NCBI GenBank assembly: GCA_029007435.1
Contig: JAQXHU010000012.1
Location: 1-33,000 of the forward strand
Direction: 5' to 3'
Source of the DNA: Bacteroidales bacterium
Lineage (GTDB): Bacteria; Bacteroidota; Bacteroidia; Bacteroidales; UBA932
DNA length: 33,000 bases
In this document: one piece after another, positions 30,128-33,000 of the stretch
Position numbering within the stretch: position 1 is the stretch's first letter
Layout of the letters: each line of letters starts with the position of its first letter
The notes under the pieces: generated by a model
Told to the model about the DNA's origin: nothing
What the model saw: only the letters and a program-made list of their open reading frames with translations
Databases searched by the model: none
Program-made: the position numbers and the translations under genes

Positions 30128-31084
30128 ATGATGAATCCTACAGTATCAGTCATAGTTCCAATTTATAATGTATCCAGATTTCTTCCAGAATGTATAGAAA
30201 GCGTTATAAATCAAACCTATGATGACTTTGAACTAATTCTGGTTGATGATGGGAGTACTGATGATTCGGGTGATATTTGTGATAATTATGCAAAAGCAGA
30301 TAATCGCATAAGAGTCATTCATAAACCTAACGGTGGTTTGACGAGCGCAAGAAATGCCGGGCTAAATATAGCAACAGGAGAATGGATAATGCATTTGGAT
30401 GGAGATGATTGGATAGACTCAGAGATATTGAAAGTGTTAGTGGCGGCTGGCGATAAACAAAGTGCAGATATCGTATTTGGCGATTTTTTGATGGTTTCAG
30501 ATAATGATAGTAGACCAAATAGTGCTCTTGATTGGTTAGTTGTAGGTGGTGAATTTTCATTAAAAAACTATATCTCTTCTGTATGGACTACCGCATGGGG
30601 CAGTATAGTCAGGCGAAGAATATATTCGCAGAATCGTATATATAGTCCGACAGAGATAACTTATTGCGAAGATTTTCACTTAATGGTAAGACTATGCTTT
30701 TTTGCGAACAGGGTAGTACACGTAAGTATTCCGTTATACAACTATCGCCAGAGATCTTCTTCTGTGATGCACAATTTGAATAAGCGTACTGAACTGGATG
30801 AACAATGGGCATATCAAGACATTATCCGGTTCTTTAAAGAGCAGAACGTATATGCTGATTATAAAACAGTGATGAATTGGCGCGTCTTGAAATCTGCGCA
30901 AGAACTCTTGTTGAATCCGGCAGACCTTGACAGGTTTCATGAACTTTATAAAGATGGAAGGCGCGATATGTGGTCTTGCCCATTCGTGAATACCAAGGTC
31001 AAGATTCTTGCATGGATGATGACTCATCATTTACAACCTCTTGTGGTGGCGATAGACAAACTTAGAATGTTATTGGGTAGATAG
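30128..31084 (+). CDS. Family 2 glycosyltransferase
   Basis: A 318-residue GT-A fold transferase (a second ATG at 30131 is equally good). The opening 'VSVIVPIYNVSRFLPECIESVINQTYDDFELILVDDGSTDDS' (two adjoining motifs) is diagnostic of GT2, with the DXD-like 'LDGDDWID' near residue 95 for the metal and nucleotide sugar. Later 'YCEDFHLMVRLCFFA' matches the usual ED acceptor-site motif. It should add one sugar to the lipid-linked repeat unit on the cytoplasmic face. It follows the short remnant behind the DprA-like gene and lies three bases before the next glycosyltransferase gene. The donor and acceptor cannot be told. Confidence 0.93.
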   Translation: MMNPTVSVIVPIYNVSRFLPECIESVINQTYDDFELILVDDGSTDDSGDICDNYAKADNRIRVIHKPNGGLTSARNAGLNIATGEWIMHLDGDDWIDSEILKVLVAAGDKQSADIVFGDFLMVSDNDSRPNSALDWLVVGGEFSLKNYISSVWTTAWGSIVRRRIYSQNRIYSPTEITYCEDFHLMVRLCFFANRVVHVSIPLYNYRQRSSSVMHNLNKRTELDEQWAYQDIIRFFKEQNVYADYKTVMNWRVLKSAQELLLNPADLDRFHELYKDGRRDMWSCPFVNTKVKILAWMMTHHLQPLVVAIDKLRMLLGR

Positions 31085-31087
31085 GTT

Positions 31088-32044
31088 ATGGAGTATACTG
31101 CAGTAATCCGGACACTTGGGAAGGCCGGGGAGAAATATCAGAAACTGCTTGATTCTCTTGTCTCTCAAACTGTAAAGCCGAAGCAGATAATCGTGTATAT
31201 CGCTGAGGGATACCCGATTCCTAAGGAGACTGTAGGGATTGAGAGGTATGTGTATGTAAAGAAAGGGATGGTTGCCCAGCGAGCGCTTCCTTATGATGAG
31301 GTTGATACGGAGTATATCCTTTTTCTTGATGACGATGTATTTCTTCCAGATAATGCTGTGGCCACGCTCTACAATGAGATGACGGACTCTGATGCTGATG
31401 TGATATCTCCGGATGTGTTCCCTAATGCTGAAAGATCGAAGATGTCTGCGTTTTTGATGGCTGTCTCCGGAAGGATGCGCGCCAGAAATGATGACGGAAA
31501 ATGGGCTTACAAGGTAATGAGAACCGGAGGCTATTCATACAATGCACATCCAGAACGCCCAGTATATCTTTCCCAGACTAATGCAGGACCTTGTTTCTTC
31601 TGCAGGAAGTCTACTTTCATTGATTGTAAATTTGAGGAAGAAGAATGGCTTGATGATATGCCGTATGCGCTGGGAGAAGACCAGGCATTGTTCTACAAGA
31701 TGTATCTTAAAGGTTATAAAGTGCTTACCTCCTTTGATAGCGGAATAATACATCTTGATGCCGGATCTACATTGAAAGATTCGGCCAAAGAAAAAACGAG
31801 AGTTTTCTGTGATACTTATTTCAAGACTATTTTTTGGCATAGATTCATCTATAGCCCTGAAAAAAGTGCCCTCATGAAACTTTGGAGTATAGTATGCATT
31901 ATCTATTATCATGCCTTCTCATTAATGATTTCAATTGTGAAACTACAAGGGGGATTTTTCAAGATTAAGTTTTCTGCGCTCCGGGAAGCGATATCCTTAC
32001 TTGGCAGTGACGTTTACAGGACAATACCGAGAGTGACAAAATGA
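31088..32044 (+). CDS. GT2-like glycosyltransferase
   Basis: A 318-residue protein with a divergent GT2 fold: 'YTAVIRTLGKAGEKYQKLLDSLVSQTVKPKQIIVYI' at the start in place of the usual VSVIIP, then 'YILFLDDDVFLPDNAV' carrying the DXD-type acidic cluster, and 'LGEDQALFYKMYLKGYKV' as the later ED motif. Two hydrophobic stretches near the end ('IVCIIYYHAFSLMISIV') suggest membrane attachment. It lies three bases after the previous GT2 gene and overlaps the next by four bases (ATGA), so the three glycosyltransferases are translated from one message. Confidence 0.87.
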   Translation: MEYTAVIRTLGKAGEKYQKLLDSLVSQTVKPKQIIVYIAEGYPIPKETVGIERYVYVKKGMVAQRALPYDEVDTEYILFLDDDVFLPDNAVATLYNEMTDSDADVISPDVFPNAERSKMSAFLMAVSGRMRARNDDGKWAYKVMRTGGYSYNAHPERPVYLSQTNAGPCFFCRKSTFIDCKFEEEEWLDDMPYALGEDQALFYKMYLKGYKVLTSFDSGIIHLDAGSTLKDSAKEKTRVFCDTYFKTIFWHRFIYSPEKSALMKLWSIVCIIYYHAFSLMISIVKLQGGFFKIKFSALREAISLLGSDVYRTIPRVTK

Positions 32045-32973
32045 ATGTAGTACCTATTGCTTTCGCTTTTGACAACAATCTGGTTCTTCCGGCTTGTGTT
32101 TGTATTTCTTCCCTGATGATGAATGCAAAAGCGGATACTTTCTATGACATCTATATCTTGCATTCTGCCAAACATGGAATTGACAAATCCGGCTTGGACA
32201 GAATTCCGGACTATTACCATAATTGCAAGATTCATTATCGGGAAATCGGAAATGACTTCGATGGTGCTTTCGAAATCAGAGGTATCACTACGCCGGCATA
32301 CTACAGGCTTTTGATTCCTGAGGTTATCCCGGAATATGACAAGATAATATATTCTGATGTTGATGTGATTTTCAGGACAGATCTGTCGGAGTTGTATTCG
32401 GAAGATTTGCACGACTATTATATCGGAGCTACGTATGATTTAGGCTTGTGTCTGAGTCGTGATGGATATGAGTACTTATCTTCAGTGGAAGGCTTGGAGG
32501 TTGGGGATTATATTCAGTCTGGCTTTATCATCCTGAATTCTGCAAAGTTGCGTGAGGAGTCTATGACGGGTGTTTTCAAACAACTTGCTTCGAAGAAGCT
32601 CAGATATCAGGATCAAGATATTCTGAATATCTCATGCCGCGGTCATATCAAGATTCTTCCGTATATGTATAATATGACTGACCAGCTTTTCTATTATCTT
32701 GAGAAAGAACCGGAGGCCATATCAGGAAAATATGATAATGCGGATATAAGAAAGGCAAAGGATTGCGGTACTCTTCATTATAACGGCTATAAGCCATGGA
32801 AATCCTATTGTGCAAATTTTGATATTTGGTGGGAGTACTATAGAAAATCGCCATTCTATGATGAGGTGTTCTATTTCGACTTCTTCTATTCAAGAATCGA
32901 TGAGTATGACAGGTTGTCATTTACTAAAAGGCTGAAGATACTGTTGAGGTATTTTGTATATGGAAAAAAGTAG
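32041..32973 (+). CDS. Family 8 glycosyltransferase
   Basis: A 310-residue GT8 enzyme, the LgtC/WaaJ-like retaining type. Diagnostic segments are 'IAFAFDNNLVLPACVCISSLMMN' (start, written here as one motif of the GT8 opening), 'TPAYYRLLIPEVI' and 'DKIIYSDVDVIF' with the DXD metal motif, 'IQSGFIILNSAKLRE' and 'YQDQDILN'. The ending 'LHYNGYKPWKSY' gives the usual His/Lys donor-binding residues. Family members transfer galactose or glucose from UDP-sugars. The start codon overlaps the previous gene's stop (ATGA), and the next gene starts 14 bases before this one ends. Confidence 0.93.
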   Translation: MNVVPIAFAFDNNLVLPACVCISSLMMNAKADTFYDIYILHSAKHGIDKSGLDRIPDYYHNCKIHYREIGNDFDGAFEIRGITTPAYYRLLIPEVIPEYDKIIYSDVDVIFRTDLSELYSEDLHDYYIGATYDLGLCLSRDGYEYLSSVEGLEVGDYIQSGFIILNSAKLREESMTGVFKQLASKKLRYQDQDILNISCRGHIKILPYMYNMTDQLFYYLEKEPEAISGKYDNADIRKAKDCGTLHYNGYKPWKSYCANFDIWWEYYRKSPFYDEVFYFDFFYSRIDEYDRLSFTKRLKILLRYFVYGKK

Positions 32974-33000
32974 TTTGAAGATAGCTGTCGTCATGACAGT
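32960..33000 (+). CDS. Start of a further gene, probably a glycosyltransferase (partial)
   Basis: An ATG at 32960, inside the end of the GT8 gene, opens a frame reading MEKSSLKIAVVMTV up to the window edge. 'KIAVVMTV' is typical of the first strand of a glycosyltransferase fold, and the overlap matches the coupled gene order of the locus. Only 13 complete codons are visible. Confidence 0.5.
   Translation, partial: MEKSSLKIAVVMT

Overview
The window reads as a chromosome segment of a Bacteroidales bacterium, probably host-associated and of moderate GC content. The evidence is a SusC/SusD pair, many lipoproteins, an UpxY-type antiterminator, the ileS-dksA-like-lspA cluster, promoters of the form TTTG-N19/20-TAnnTTTG, and start codons without a clear Shine-Dalgarno sequence. 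Genus cannot be fixed from the sequence alone.

Layout. (1) 1-4.1 kb: the tail of a probable FAD-dependent oxidoreductase, a small lipoprotein, then a tight run of three exported proteins: a Tat-signal Gfo/Idh/MocA oxidoreductase, a DUF1080 lipoprotein and a xylose-isomerase-like lipoprotein. This set fits oxidation-based (3-keto) glycoside processing. A bidirectional terminator follows. (2) 4.1-10 kb: housekeeping genes. lspA, a zinc-less DksA-like gene and ileS are on the minus strand; divergent to them are cvpA and tsaB. (3) 10.1-12.9 kb: a promoter-driven two-gene unit of a ROK sugar kinase and a long phosphomannose-isomerase-like protein, followed by the leftover 3' end of what looks like a GH92 alpha-mannosidase gene on the other strand. 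(4) 13.1-21.5 kb: a small polysaccharide utilization locus with SusC, SusD, a DUF1735 lipoprotein and a GH79-like lipoprotein hydrolase, plus a convergent membrane-anchored AraC-type regulator. (5) 21.5-33 kb: a capsule or exopolysaccharide locus. A leader with a good promoter and overlapping hairpins precedes upxY and a small HAD phosphatase. A terminator follows, then a flippase, an Fe-S F420-hydrogenase-beta-like protein, a pyruvyltransferase-family protein, a GT-D glycosyltransferase, and after an interruption two GT2s, a GT8 and the first codons of a further gene.

The interruption at 28.3-30.1 kb is the least ordinary part. It is a two-gene unit encoding a protein with a ComF-like phosphoribosyltransferase end and a shortened DprA/Smf-like protein, followed by a small gene remnant. 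Neither has an obvious role in polysaccharide synthesis, and the pair looks like an accessory nucleotide-handling or defence module carried in a variable locus. The DNA from about 25.8 to 31 kb is clearly more AT-rich than the first 21 kb, which fits horizontal acquisition of the polysaccharide genes.

No rRNA, tRNA, CRISPR array or intact insertion sequence was recognised.
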